From Wyeomyia smithii (lineage: Eukaryota > Arthropoda > Insecta > Diptera > Culicidae), in NCBI RefSeq assembly GCF_029784165.1, contig NC_073695.1, forward strand, positions 57,860,790 to 57,924,789: DNA of 64,000 bases. Direction: 5' to 3'. How positions within the stretch are numbered: the first letter of the stretch is position 1; the number at the start of each line of letters is the position of its first letter. The position numbers were made by a program, and so were the translations under genes. The notes under the pieces are model-generated. The model saw nothing but the letters and a program-made list of their open reading frames with translations, ran no database searches and had not been told where the DNA came from. Of the stretch, positions 21,850-34,134 are shown piece after piece.

Positions 21850-24220
21850 TTGGAATGCCACGGAAGCCACGGAAGAGACTGTAGATCTTTATGCTAGCGT
21901 TTGTTGAGTATTTAACTGCTGCAGAAAAAAGTTAAGTGTTTATAAATTGTTCTCTAATATCAGTTCTCTTGATAATGTGAATTTTATCGCACCAAGTCTG
22001 GAATAAGTTGAGTTACGAAGCGAGAATTCAATTTAGATAAATTTGATTAGTATATGCTATGTAATACTAATTTTTGTTTATCAAACAGCTGATGAAGTAA
22101 AATTTTCAAAATATATCATTCAGTTTTTAAACCAATCAGCGAAAGATAATATTTCATTTGATGAACAATGTTTTCGAAATAATACTATTGACTTCTTTGA
22201 AAAAAATTTAAGTAGGTGAAAACGTTCATTTTCATGGTAATTGCGGGCATGTATTTAAATTATTTTTTATTACTTAACGATGTATTACATTTTAGGTACT
22301 CTCACTGTAGTCGAAAGACATACAAATAAATGTAATACCGCTTCAAAAGCGCTTTTTGTTTGATTAAGTGTGGTAAGTAAAAACAACGCGAATTCTAACT
22401 AACATGATAAGAACTAACAACAAAAATTAGTTGAAATAACTACGAAGAATGTAACATGTGGAAATAATCTTTATGGATTAATAAAAAAGAGGGAATTCTA
22501 ATCATGCTTTTTTTATTACTGGTCACTACTTTTTAAACGAATCGAGACAAAAATTATGTTGTAAGTTGCATTGGAAAATTAGAGTAGATTTCGCACATGA
22601 TGAAGTTTTAACATATTTTGATCGAACTTGATCCAAGTTTTTTCATAGGATTCTACAATAAAGCTCAACGAATATTACTTTGCGCTCAACACTTATTTTG
22701 TTGATTGTATTATTTCGTAATGAAGTGATGAATTGTGTAATAGTTCCAAATTTAATTTATTCTCGCAGGATGATGTCATGCGGCAAAGCTTTTCAAGTTG
22801 TATCAGTGTAACTATTGTCCATAAGATTACTACTAGGTTTCAAATAATTTTGGCAAAATGCAAATAAGATGTTTAGCAATAATGTGGTAGTTTTTGTATG
22901 CTTGTAATGGTTTATTTATTTAATAATTTCTTTAAGTACTTAGGGAACCTACTGCAGAAGTCGCGTCGACTCGGCTCGACCATGTTTTTAAGGACACGAG
23001 TTGCTCGTCAGCTTCTATAATAAGGTGCTTATAATGGTGCCATATCAGCACTTATATAAATTTTAATTTTTTCTATATTAATGGATTTTTTTTTTGCTTT
23101 TGCAGTTGATTGAACGGAAAATGGAAAACTTTAAAACATTTTTTTTTTAAAAACATCAATTTGAATTGATACATCTACTTAAGTTTGCATTTCAGCTTAC
23201 ATATTTTGAGTATTTCGTCTCAATACACAGGAGGCTCCTAAAGCTGCTTAAAATATGTTCCCTACCCTATTTGCCACTAAAACAATCCAAGGTTTTGCAA
23301 ACAAAGGTTCGAAAACGATACCAATAAATTTAACGGTCTTTTTAAACCTACATTCGATCACACAGCGACTTGCTTGTTGAAATGACTTCGTAACTTTGGG
23401 AAATATATCACTTTTCTCAAATAAAAATTTATTCGGTATGTAATTATTTTTAGTAGTTTTAATAATATCATTTTTTCGCATTAAATATTTTGAGTATCTT
23501 CGATGAGAAATAAATTTTAGATTTTTGGTGTAGTTATTACCTAGTCAAGTCCCTGGTCATCAGAACCGACAGAATAGTCAAGCAAGTACCATCAATTTTT
23601 CAGTCGAATCATTGAAACCAGCATTTAACCCTTTATAAAGCAGTTGCAACTATATTGCCACCAACAACTTTCGTTTTTTTTCTGCTTCATAATTACGAGC
23701 TATGATCAGTGATCAGAAATAAACAATTAAATTTAATGACATTTTTTTAGCCTCGGCCCGTTAAAGGGTTAAAGTAAAAACTGAGATAAACCGTCCAAAA
23801 ATACAGGATGATGGCCTCTAAGCGCACTGAGCGGAACATGAATAAAGGAAATTATGTGAAGAAAAACCGACTGAAAGACAAAAAAAAAGAGAAGAACGAT
23901 GTAAAGATAACCTTCCTGATTCCGAATGGTACATTTCTTCTCTCAACTATTGCAAGGATCTGATTCAGGTAAAAAACTACTAGGCCGAATAGTAACTACA
24001 AGACCATCTACCCTTTTTATCTAGCTACTAAGGAAAGTCAAATGGTTTGGTCTTCTTCAAACTATTCGTATCAAATCTAATTTTCGTTATCAAGGTACTC
24101 AGTAGTTTTATTTTATTCTTACATATTACATCTTACTGAAAATGCTGAGAACTCTTAACGCTACTGAATGAATGAACGATAGATGAAATGAGGAAAAAGT
24201 TTAGTTATATGAGCACCGAC
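21850..24220. other. Gene-free AT-rich stretch
   Basis: No supported gene. A 49-codon lysine-rich ORF at 23811-23960 has no homologue I recognise. Several A/T homopolymers. Confidence 0.45.
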
Positions 24221-24766
24221 TTATTTCCCATTTTTTCGGTTCTCTTTGATAGCCTTGTCGGTACGCACAATCGGAATAGTACGCTCTCCTTCCGTGCCGG
24301 GCAGTGCCAACCTGGGGGCCTTAACCGTCAGGACTCCATCGGGCGAAAGTGATGAGACCATGCGTTCCGCATCATGTCCCTCCGGTAGCCGATACTTGCG
24401 GACAAAATGACGCGACACAAAACCGTGCTCGTCCTGCTTTTCCTCGTGTTTGCCTTCGATTGTGATTAAGTTATCGGCCAGCTTTACGGATATTTCCTCC
24501 GGTGTGAACTGTGTCACATCGACACTGACTTGGAATCCGTCCTTGTTTTTCTTGACGACTGCACCGTTGTCCTCCTGAGCGCCAAGTGCGGCCAAATGCC
24601 ACGGGCGTTTCTGTCCACGACGCTTTGGAACGTGATCGACTGCCACCAGCAGATCCTCTGGGAAGAGGTCCTCACCGAAGAATTTCTCCAGAATACGGGA
24701 TGGCCGAGGTGGCGTGCTGCGAAGGTCGTCACACCAATCACGGAGTAATAAAGGAACTAGCGACAT
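24221..24766 (-). CDS. Small heat-shock protein sHSP-1 (alpha-crystallin family)
   Basis: An uninterrupted CDS of 181 aa. The start is the ATG at 24766, giving MSLVPLLLRDW, the N-terminus shared with the two paralogues; the frame extends 18 bp further upstream without an ATG. The N-terminal arm carries the RDW motif. The alpha-crystallin domain spans about residues 74-152, with ITIEGKHEEKQDEHG and VSSLSPDGVLTVKAP. The C-terminal tail has IPI (164-166), which docks into a neighbouring subunit during oligomer assembly (known for the family). Such proteins hold unfolding clients in an ATP-independent way, usually in the cytosol. Unlike sHSP-2 and sHSP-3, there is no intron at the KYRLPEGH position. 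A TATA box and heat-shock element lie upstream, so heat induction is likely. Confidence 0.94.
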   Translation of the reverse strand: MSLVPLLLRDWCDDLRSTPPRPSRILEKFFGEDLFPEDLLVAVDHVPKRRGQKRPWHLAALGAQEDNGAVVKKNKDGFQVSVDVTQFTPEEISVKLADNLITIEGKHEEKQDEHGFVSRHFVRKYRLPEGHDAERMVSSLSPDGVLTVKAPRLALPGTEGERTIPIVRTDKAIKENRKNGK

Positions 24767-24908
24767 TTTGCTTTTGATCTGCACAGTATAGATTTATGCA
24801 CTTTCAAATTGTTTCGTTACGAGTATTTTCACGTTTCGCTTCTCACTTGGAATGTTCTCTCGCACGTATTTTGTTTACAACTGATGCCGCTTTTTGGGCG
24901 CTGCTCGA

Positions 24909-24916
24909 TTTTTATA
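24909..24916 (-). promoter_or_regulatory. TATA box of sHSP-1
   Basis: The minus strand reads TATAAAAA about 140 bp upstream of the start codon, directly downstream of the heat-shock element; the spacing suits a compact heat-shock promoter. Confidence 0.7.
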
Positions 24917-24935
24917 TGGTGATTTCATTTGATGA

Positions 24936-24948
24936 GAAATTTCTCGAA
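24936..24948 (-). promoter_or_regulatory. Heat-shock element of sHSP-1
   Basis: GAAATTTCTCGAA is three perfect alternating 5-bp HSF units (GAA, TTC, GAA with 2-bp gaps). It sits about 20 bp upstream of the TATA box. Further TTC units follow at about 24960-24970. It is the clearest heat-shock factor site seen in the window. Confidence 0.8.
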
Positions 24949-25329
24949 CGCTCTCGATTGTTCATGATTCGGGTAGATTGTCTGAGCGTTCACTCGAACT
25001 TGATGAGAGCTGAATGTTATGTTCATTGCCTGGTGCGTAAGCAGAAGTGAGAAGTTTACTGCGTAAATGAATGAATAGGTAAGCAATAAAGGGGAGTTTG
25101 CTGATGCTGATAGTAACGGTAGAATTTGTTTTCCTTTCTATTTATCAATCATTCGTGGAATTTTCCGGATGCTTTTAGGAGTTTTTTTGATTTTTGTGAA
25201 TGTTTGAGACGAAGCGTTTTGTGATTGAAACTAGTGACTGTTGTTTTCAGAAATGCATTTGATTTTTTGTTTCGCAATTTCAAATTGCAATCGATTGAAT
25301 AAAATGTATTGAATCCTGGATAATAATCA

Positions 25330-26050
25330 TATTTTGACCCTGAAAAGAAAGTCTGCGTCAATTTGACTCCTTGCTTTCAGCAATATTGCGCTCTTTTCTT
25401 CTAACCGTGTATCATTTTTTTCTCGTTTTTTTTTAATCAAAGAAGGGTAGAGTGTTTAAACTTAGATTTTGGTTTTTGTTATGCATCGATGTGTTAACAT
25501 CGTAATGACCATTCATCGATAACTCATAAAGAAAAAGTTGTATTTACAATCATTTGAAAGTCGGGACGCATGATTATTCTTTCACGCACTTCGAAATATG
25601 ATTATCTTTTCAGGGTTGATGCGTGTAAAAAGATAATTATTTTAAATAATTGTTCAAGTTTTCATCATCAATTATTGATGAATGGTCATTACGATGTGAA
25701 CACATAAAAAAATAAATATTTCATTACTCATTAATCCTGGAAAGTTAATCTTATTTTGGTGCAAATTTATCATGAATTTTGAATCATTCAAAATGCAAGT
25801 TTTTGTGCAACATTTAATAATAAGTAAGTTTCACCAGAACTCAGTTTTTTGAAAACAAAACGTTTTCGCACTATTTGGAAAGGAAGTGGGCATGGTCACT
25901 AAAAGCGAGGAGTTAAATTGACGCAGACTATCTTTCTAGGGTTAATAAAAAACGAGAAAAACGATGCATTGTTGGAAAACGACTGGGCAATATTGCTGAA
26001 TGCGAAAAATTAAATAGACGCAGACTATCTATCCAAGGTTAAAAAAGATA
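25330..26050. repeat. Diverged inverted repeat around a MITE
   Basis: The segment at about 25335-25440 (with GTCTGCGTCAATTTGACTCC and CAGCAATATTGC) is found inverted at about 25905-26045, where a similar GACGCAGACTATCT motif occurs twice. The arms are diverged. They may be the ends of an older element into which the 25.49-kb MITE inserted. Confidence 0.55.
25489..25705. mobile_element. 217-bp MITE with about 32-bp TIRs
   Basis: The ends ATGTGTTAACATCGTAATGA and ATGTGTTCACATCGTAATGA (the second on the complement) differ at one base and stay paired through CCATTCATC. The interior is AT-rich. A 2-bp AT on each side may be a duplication, but is too short to be sure. Confidence 0.75.
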
Positions 26051-29000
26051 ACCAAATAGTATGAAAAGCGTGTTTCAAAATGGAACCCTCATTCCCCTTG
26101 GTTCAAGCCATGTTGGAAAAAATAAAAGCATTCTCGAGTTAATGCAGGTGTGAGAATTTTATATGTATTATCACCTAAAACACAGTCATAGTGCAAAATC
26201 TACTTTGTGATTTATCCATCACTTTATTTTTGAGATTGCTTGTCTTTGACTTATTTCACTGACAAATTGAAAGTAACAAACATGGTAATTTGTCAAATTG
26301 CTTGAATATGTTAAAATGTGATTCACTAGTAATGAACATAACAACAGAACCAGTTTCGCATTTAACTATGATGATTAATAGAAATTTTGAAATCAACACC
26401 TAATTTTTGTTGTTGTTGCTAGCTCTACTGAAAGGTGTTTATGTATCATAAATGTAGGTCAGGCTTTTGCTATACAGGCAGGTCTTTTTTTTTCATTCAC
26501 TAGTAACATGAACTAATGTCAGGAAGTGTGTAAACTCGGGCTATCGATATCAAAAAACCGTCCAAGCTCGTCATTCGCTATAGATTTAACCGAATGACTG
26601 ACATGAAAAGAAATCAATTCCTTTTAATGAGAAAGCAATTTCCTTGTCTGGTGTGGCCTATATTTCAAGGTAATTCATGAACAGTGACGTATCACCTTGG
26701 TACGCCGCGGTGGGCCAATCTATGCTCACGCCTCGATTTCCCTTAAAACATATCAGTAAGCGACCTAGGCTTTGATGTCCGGTGTGAAAATGCAATTTCA
26801 TGCAGTTGCTAGCATGCATTTGGATTTTTCAATGCAAACTACTGTCTAGGTACTGCATCTAGAACGTTACTCTACAGGCAGATTGATTTCCCAAGGTAAG
26901 CTAATGTCAGCCAGTGTACGTTAACTCTGTTACCCCTAACTTTCCTTAATACCTTCATAACCAAAAGTATAACAGCAGTTCAAATGCATGGAAACAACGG
27001 GTTCGTAGTGTTCTGTATTAGACGTTCAAATCAGACACTGTTTTACTTCGTTGATTCAATTTTTATTTATTCATTTGCTCACGATGGCACCGTTGAACAG
27101 TTTATTCGGAAAAGCATAATCCTTATTACCGCATAAACGGGGTTCGATTGTATGTGGAAAGAAGCATAGCGCGGCAAAGTCGACAATGCATGCACAACTG
27201 CTATGTTTTTCGCGAAAATAATAATTCAAAGTGAATTTGTTACGTTGTTATTATATTCCATAGTCATTCAGTGTTTACAGTAGGATAGTGTGTCTTTGAT
27301 TTTTACGATAGGTGACTAATCGTTTAAATTAAATCATGCAGGAATGTAATGCTCACGCCATGTCGTCCTTGTTTTTTTTTTTTCAAATTAAATGAATTAC
27401 CATTCAGATGAAAAAAAAATGACATAGGTAAATAGCATTTATTTTGGTCAGTTAAAGTTTCCAAATGACAAACGCAAAGTGTCCGTAATAAGGTTTTATA
27501 ACAGGTAGCAAAGCTAAAAAACCTGGTACAGCTGAAGTTATTAGTTCATCGTCATTGCCTCCAAAAGTTATATTCATCCCTACTACTTCTAGAGCATATT
27601 CCAGGTACGAGTCAGGTTAATTGTAGTTATTGAGGAAGGATTAGCAAGCGACAATTTCAGCCGGAGTACACTTTTTCACATACTTTTATTGCAGCTTAAC
27701 CGCCTACACAGATTATTGTTTTTAAAACAAAACTCTGCTGTGATGTTCTACCCACAGCATTTTCATAATACAACTGAAATAATAATTCTAAGCTGGTTTT
27801 GTCGCACCTCAGAGGGAAGTTTATAGTAGTATTGTAGCAATAAACAAGTTCAGATAACGGTGATATCGTTACAACTTTATTGTTTGAATTTTTTTTAAAT
27901 CAAGTTTCATCATTGGAAATCGTCTATTCTCAAAAATAATGTAGTTGAAAAAAATATTTGAAACTTAACTTTTAAGTTAAAATTTGTCGTGCATTTCAGA
28001 ATAAGGCTGAATTTCAACAAAACATAAATCCAACCCTTTTTTGATTTAATAAATAAATTGGTGTTTATTTTCTGATTGTCTCAACCTAAATTCAAATATC
28101 TCGAAAACAGATACATTCACGAAGTTAATTAGTATAAGCTTTTTGGTTTAAAATGATCATTGCAATTGTTGAAATTGAACTTCGAATTTTGCGCGGTTTT
28201 ACACGCGGACTTCGAAATTTACGCGTTTTTCTTCGCAAATATCCCAAGAAAGTCGTTTTTCACGCGGCAAATTAGGGAATCAAGGGAACTGAAGAAACAT
28301 CAGGGATAGGAATTAACCTAGACGCGTTTTTTCAAACGGCTCTTTAATACTAAAACGGGTTTTTTTTTCCAGCATAAGCGGAGCCTCAACTGTTTGGTTT
28401 CATATCCGATCGAATATTAATAACCAAAGTTAATTAAAATTATATACTTTTCTCTTTGAGATTTCAGAGTTGCCTTTACTGGGTGTCTAGAGCCTGGGAC
28501 ACCAAAATTCACAAAAATGGTTGAATAGCTATAATTTTTATTTTCTTCTGGCTTGAGCTTTAGGGGTGCACCTGTGTTGACCAGTGTAACAAAACAAAGA
28601 GGCTTAGATGGGTTCAATAGGGATAGAACACTTTCTCAAAAAAAAGTTTGATTGCATTCCAAAAATTGATAGATTTAAGAATGATTTTGGGTGAGAAAAA
28701 ATGTACAGCAAAAAATTACCCTTCTGGAAAATTCTGGAAAAACCAGGAAATTTTATTTTCGAAGTTGAGTAGATATCCTGTTTCATCTATGTTGCCGATT
28801 TTTGTATTGAATGCTGGAAAACATCAGGAAAATAATGTTATATTCCTGGGAAAATCACTTTTTCAAACTTTTTTGCCACCTTGAAGAAAATGTGTGAAGA
28901 ATAATAAGAGAATTCTCTATACGTAACTCTGGACTTTAAGGGTATGATTGCATGCTAATAGAGAGATGAACTCGTATATTTGCGGACAGTATAAGAGGGT

Positions 29001-29255
29001 ATTCGATTTTTTGTAGTCGAATTAAATGGAAACAAGCTGTCCTTAATATTCAATAGAAATCACTTAACTGGGATGGAACAAACATTGTACTGCGTAAACA
29101 AGTTTCAACAGTCAGAGTGCATGCTTGATAAAATAACATTTCACTTATTCGGTTGTTTGGTTGTCCTATTCAATTCCTTGTTCAATTTAAGAGAGAAAGC
29201 AAATTATTTCCAACTCGCGCATGAATTGATTCAAATAATATTACCAAACCTCAAT
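26051..29255. other. Gene-free stretch
   Basis: No gene supported. A block near 28020-28150 resembles, in inverted orientation, a block near 41180-41330 (shared motif TTCACGAAGTTAAT), suggesting an old dispersed repeat. Confidence 0.45.
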
Positions 29256-29259
29256 GAGG

Positions 29260-30385
29260 CACTCTGTTAACAAAGTGGAAGGCTGTTTTCGCACTAAAAA
29301 CTAGACATAGCCGTTGAGTTATGTTTGCCAGCATCCCAAAAACGTTTGTGTGTTGCCAAAATACGGTAGAGCATTTCAATGGAAGAAGTGCTGGCCAATG
29401 CACCTAACACTGATGCTGCTGCTACCGCACAAAGGCAGCTGATCCTGCTGGCTTTACCACAGCTGCTGCCACTACTACTGCTACCCGCTGCTACTTAATT
29501 AAAACCGTCTTAGTAACTATTCACTGGTAAAATGTTTGGTTTGAGCAAACGCAGGCTCTCATATAGTCCAAAAAGAGCATTCTTGGTTAACTAGGTATAT
29601 AATTATGTCGACCGTGTTAGGGAAAGCGAGCATTAAACGAATAATCAAATCAATCAATCAAGTGTAATGTTTGCTTAATCAAGACTTGACAACTTTCATG
29701 GCTTGATTATGTGTTTTAGTTTTTGATGGAAGCATTAAACAGCTGTCATTTCGCCAACATTTCATAACGCTGGGTGGTTAGAAAATTCAATTCAAAAAAC
29801 ATGGATATGAAATCGAATTTACAACCGCCTTTGTGAAGGCGTTCCAACATTTTGAATGAAGTGTAATGAATTATCCTTAGAAGGATCATTTGTAGTTTAA
29901 TTTAGTATCGGATATGTTACTGATAGCATCTCTGTGCTATCCCTGACAGTGGAAATAAGGTATTTTTCTGTTAACACAGTGGAAAGCTGTTTTCGCACTG
30001 AAAATTTGATGGTCCATCGATTTTGACTGTCAACATCCCAAAACGTTAGTGTTTTGTCAAAAAAAGGCAGCCTTTCATTGGAGTAAGTGTCGGCTGATGT
30101 AGCTACCGCACAAAGACAGTTTTTTAATAGAAGTAGTACCGTTGCATCTTTTGCTGACGCTGCTACTTAATAAGGACCGTCCTAAGAGCCGGATTTAGGG
30201 CGGGTCTAGGGAAGCCATTACCTCCGGGCCTCTACACTTTTGATTGGCTTGATCAGAGACAGGCTCTTGTATAGCTCAAAGAGTGCATTCCCGGTTTAAC
30301 AGATATAAAATTCTGTCGACTCTGCTAGGTAAAGCAATCATTAAGCGACCAATTAGTGTCAAAATCTGCGTTTCAACAAGGCTTG
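29260..30385. repeat. Diverged direct duplication of a promoter-like unit
   Basis: About 29260-29695 and 29965-30385 are related direct copies. Each starts near GTTAACA(A/C)AGTGGAA, passes through CCGCACAAAG and CTGCTACTTAAT, and ends at a CTTGACA motif. Each contains a TATA-like tract (near 29597 and 30303) followed by GTCGAC. Neither copy has a long ORF after it. The second copy has a unique GC-rich insert near 30190-30235. Confidence 0.6.
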
Positions 30386-30467
30386 ACAGTAGTACTCTAT
30401 TTGCTTCCACGAAATGCAAAATACATCTCCAAATATACCTTAATCAATAGGCAAAATACCCTTCACC

Positions 30468-30640
30468 TTAGGGGCCATCCACATACCACGTGGACAGCTT
30501 TAGGGGGGGGGGGGGGGTTGGCTAATGTCCACGGTCCATACAATTTTTTTATAATTTATATGGACAGTGGTCCACAGAGGGGGAGGGGGGGGGTCAAAAT
30601 CGTTAAAAATCTGTCCACGTGGTATGTGGATGGCCCCTTA
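30468..30640. mobile_element. Harbinger-like MITE with TTA duplication
   Basis: The element at 30471-30637 starts GGGGCCATCCACATACCACG and ends with its exact complement over 26 bp (GGGGCC ... GTGGACA). TTA lies on each side (30468-30470, 30638-30640), a 3-bp duplication typical of PIF/Harbinger. Two long G-runs fill the interior. Confidence 0.85.
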
Positions 30641-30935
30641 CCCCAAACATTCCAAAAAAAATCATGAAAATTCTTTTTTTTTACTTTTTAGAGTACAGTC
30701 CCTCCTGGAATCATTGGTGTCCGAGATCTGTTCAGTGGCAGCTAGATTATATGCATTTGAAAATGGCATTTGGAACGTGTGATACAATATAGGCTATCAT
30801 CTCAGTTCTCAGTTCTCAGTTACAAAAGCAAATTTCTGATGTGGTGGATTCTTGCTCACCTTTTTGCTGAGTTATTGAAAAAAAAAAATGCCAATGTTTG
30901 GGGTAGTGCTAGGAAGGGTATATGCATTTCAAAAC

Positions 30936-31317
30936 GAAACTTCTTAGCGAGCGGGTGCCTAGTGTGGTTGGTAACGTCTCCGTCAACCACGCTCGACGCC
31001 TGGGTTTCGAATCCCACCGCCGACATAGGTGTCGATGGTTGTGAGGTGGCGTGATCCACTCACAACCAACCCAACTGGTCTAGATTCAATCCTAGCCGAC
31101 ACCGGGAGATTTTCTGAGGCGAAAAATCTCTGGGATCACGCCTTCCATCGCATGAGGAAGTAAAGCCGTTGGCGCCGGTCCGTTAATAAACGGGTCGTGA
31201 GTTAGGGTCCTGGGTGTGGAGTCGCCTCCCTGGGCGTCGGTGATTGGCCACAACAGTGGCGGAACTAGACCGACGGAAAATAAACGAGAATAAAAAAAAA
31301 AAAAAGAAACTTCTTAG
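30936..31317 (+). mobile_element. tRNA-derived SINE (family B, full length)
   Basis: The body at 30948-31305 has an A-box-like TGGTTGGTAACG and a B-box GGTTTCGAATCCC, a unique middle, and a poly(A) tail. The 12-bp duplication GAAACTTCTTAG flanks it at 30936-30947 and 31306-31317. A 5'-truncated copy lies inverted at 37.3-37.5 kb. Confidence 0.9.
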
Positions 31318-31471
31318 AGCACTTTTCACAGTATGCCCCCTATTGCGCGAAACAAAGTCTTATTTCATAGTCCTTGTTAATATTTGGAATAAAAATGTTA
31401 TACTCTGTATCCAGTATATTCTCTATGCTTTTTTATCGTTGTTGTGTCAAAGTAATAGCACATATACATTA

Positions 31472-31880
31472 GGGTGACCCAAAATGATGACACTCCATTA
31501 TGCATACAGACGCGAGGCATATGGACGCGAGTTGCATTTTTCTTCATCGCAGTAAACCACGAACAACTTTAACGGGATTATATGAAGCATTATTCTGTCT
31601 CAGGAAAAGTTATTCTCCATAAAACTTTCCATCTTTTACCGATATCAAACCTAATGTTGCTCAATGTAAGGTGCCCACTTTAAACGATTAAATGCCGAAA
31701 TGTTTAAAAAAATCATAATTCTAGATAATGAAAAAAAAAAAAATTATGCATGTTTGGAACCCTGAATTGGTCTGAAAAGCAAAATCTGGCTTGTAGTTTA
31801 GAACATTAAGAATCCGTCGCAAATTTTAAAATATAAATTTTTATTGAAATTTTCAGACCTAGCACAGTTTTGGGCCACCC
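31472..31880. mobile_element. TIR element with GGGTGACCCAAAA ends
   Basis: GGGTGACCCAAAA at 31472-31484 is mirrored by TTTTGGGCCACCC at 31868-31880 (one mismatch). Flanks are TTA and GTA, so a TA-type target is possible. No transposase visible. Confidence 0.6.
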
Positions 31881-34045
31881 GTATATGCACAAATATGTAT
31901 TAATGTAAATTTTTACTATGTTCAACAAGACTATTCATGAGATGTATGTTTCTTGTTATCACTGGTCAATTGTTTATCTAGCATTGGCAGGGCTTGAATA
32001 AATTACCGTGGAATGGGGTAAAATTGATCAACGGGGCTAAAATTGATTACCCAAAAATTCGCGATAAAGAGTATTGATCAAAGAATACTGGTCTAACAAC
32101 ACCTACATAGTGTTTACGTGACCTCAAATACTTTGAATTTTGAAGACCGATCACTCAATCGAAATAATGTTTTTGGCGCTTGTTTCGGTTTGGATGCACG
32201 CCGACCACATTTTCGTCAAAACTCAAACAAACTTAACTAAACAAGTTTCAAAATGCCAGAAAAAGTATTAAATTCAGTAGAACTATGTTTAATTACGTGA
32301 AAATTGGGACTCTTGTAAAGTTTGATAAACGCCTAAAAATTATATTTTTTTAGGATGATTAATGTAATACTGAGGATTCACCAGGAAATTACTAACATTT
32401 GATCTACAAAGTTATTTTTGACGTTGAGTCGGTTGAAATCGGTCGAACGATTATCAAATGAAAGCAAAATTGGTGAAGGAAAGTGGATTGCAATTTAAAT
32501 TATTTCCCCCCTTAACTGAACAATACGTCCCAACGAGTGAAAAAAACGTCCGTTATATTTGTTATGTTCTAACAACTTGAGCATAATTTTGTTCGAACAC
32601 GGCACTGTGCTACGGTGATCTGTAGGTAGTTTAATTTGCGCGTTAAATTGGCCGTGCAGCAATTGCTGCAAGTTTTGCGAACAAAAATTCACCACCCAGA
32701 AGCAATCTTCTTCGTTTGTTTTCCCACGATAGAATTTATGCTCTAATGCTCTACGCCTATCCGGCAGGCTGACATCTCTGTGCCACTACTTGACAGACAA
32801 GCGGAGAAGTTTATGCGCTATTGGGCACCGACCGGGTCTGGGTCTAGAACGGTTCACCTCCCACCGCACACTCTTACGTGAAGTTCCTTGCCGTCGACCA
32901 AGGATGGCGTTCCGAGCGGACTCCTAACCGGAAATGTTTTGAAGTTTCCCTCTAGTATGTAGTAGGTACATACTTCGCATTTTTTCGAAGGTTACGCAAG
33001 TACAAATAGTGAAGCGTACGGGACGAGAAGTGGGAGCCGCTCGGGGGTAAACGATTTACGTGTTGTGGCCGCGGTCGCCCGGAGGATTGTTGGAAGAATA
33101 ACAATACTGCGCGTTAGAGGTTGGTTGAATTGTTGGGGAATAAACTATCGGACGGGTTACATTCTGCGCTGTGCGGGAATTTAATCGTATTTCCATTCAA
33201 ACCCGGTGGCCTGCCGTGTCGGATTGAGTGGCAGGCGCATTTTATTGATACATTATAATCGATGGGGGCGAACGTGAGCTTGTATGGACCGCGCCCTTCT
33301 ATTATATTTAGATATTGTTAGTTTTTCTTGTTAATGCTTCGCTTAGTGCAAGAACACAACGAAATTAAACCGCATTTGTAATAACTTTGTTGATAGAATT
33401 TTTAACTATTATTTGGAACTGGAAATTATTTACATTTTCGAAAAAAGAATTACTATTTGTGATAGTTAATGATAGAATAGAAAAACCGCCAATTTTCGAA
33501 CAGGTGATTAATGTTTTATTTATTCTCAATCAACAACCAAACATCGAGATTCTGTGATAACACATTTCGGGTTGAATTATATTAGTAACGGCACTGTTTG
33601 AAACCTACTGGAGCTTCTTTTTCGCGTTCAGCTTCGTGTTTCGAATATACTACAAATCTGGATAGATGGGAATCATCGGTGTAAGTGTGCTGCCATGATG
33701 TAGCCTATGCTAACGTAAAGTGTATCACAAAGTGGCATCGGAATCCAAACGATAACAAATTCCTATTTTGATATCTATGCTAGAGGAGAGCGTTTTTATC
33801 GTGCTGCAATCACGTCGTTGCGCTAGTGCTTGTCGCGCTTGAAGGTGAGTGTCGTGCTTGTTTCGAAGGTGCCGAAATAAGTTAGGGCAAATAAAATCCA
33901 ATCACAAAACTAAAATTAAAAATAAAATACGGAAAAGATCATGAACAGTTCCAATAGCAAATCGACGACATTGAAATCAACAGTGCAAGGACAGAGAGTT
34001 CGAAATTCTTATCCATCGTTACACCGGTGAGGGTATGTTTTTTTT
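31881..34045. other. Gene-free region with a GC-richer island
   Basis: From about 32750 to 33300 the sequence is distinctly GC-richer than its surroundings, without a long ORF. It could hold a promoter or noncoding transcript. A 28-codon open stretch from the ATG at 33941 ends at a plausible donor at 34027, but nothing confirms an exon. The region lies downstream of sHSP-2. Confidence 0.35.
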
Positions 34046-34051
34046 TTTATT
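34046..34051 (-). terminator. Candidate polyadenylation signal of sHSP-2
   Basis: AATAAA on the minus strand, 84 bp beyond the sHSP-2 stop codon, followed by an A-run. Confidence 0.5.
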
Positions 34052-34134
34052 TTGTCTAAATTTGGCTCAGATGCTTTCGGTCCGACAGCCATGGCAGATT
34101 TTGGTTTAATGAATATTCGCCACTCTGTTCGAGA

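Noticed and set aside
23811..23960. Lysine-rich 49-codon ORF
   Set aside because: Low complexity and no conserved motif; likely chance.
24530..24777. Other-frame ORFs across the sHSP-1 gene
   Set aside because: Shadow frames of the real minus-strand CDS, with no family similarity.
32495..32695. Minus-strand frame of 66 codons
   Set aside because: Reads like natural protein in parts but has no ATG, no splice context and no recognised family; not enough to call.
33941..34026. 28-codon first-exon candidate with donor GTGAGG
   Set aside because: No downstream exon in a compatible position; the only nearby acceptor would make a 35-bp intron into antisense sHSP-2 sequence.
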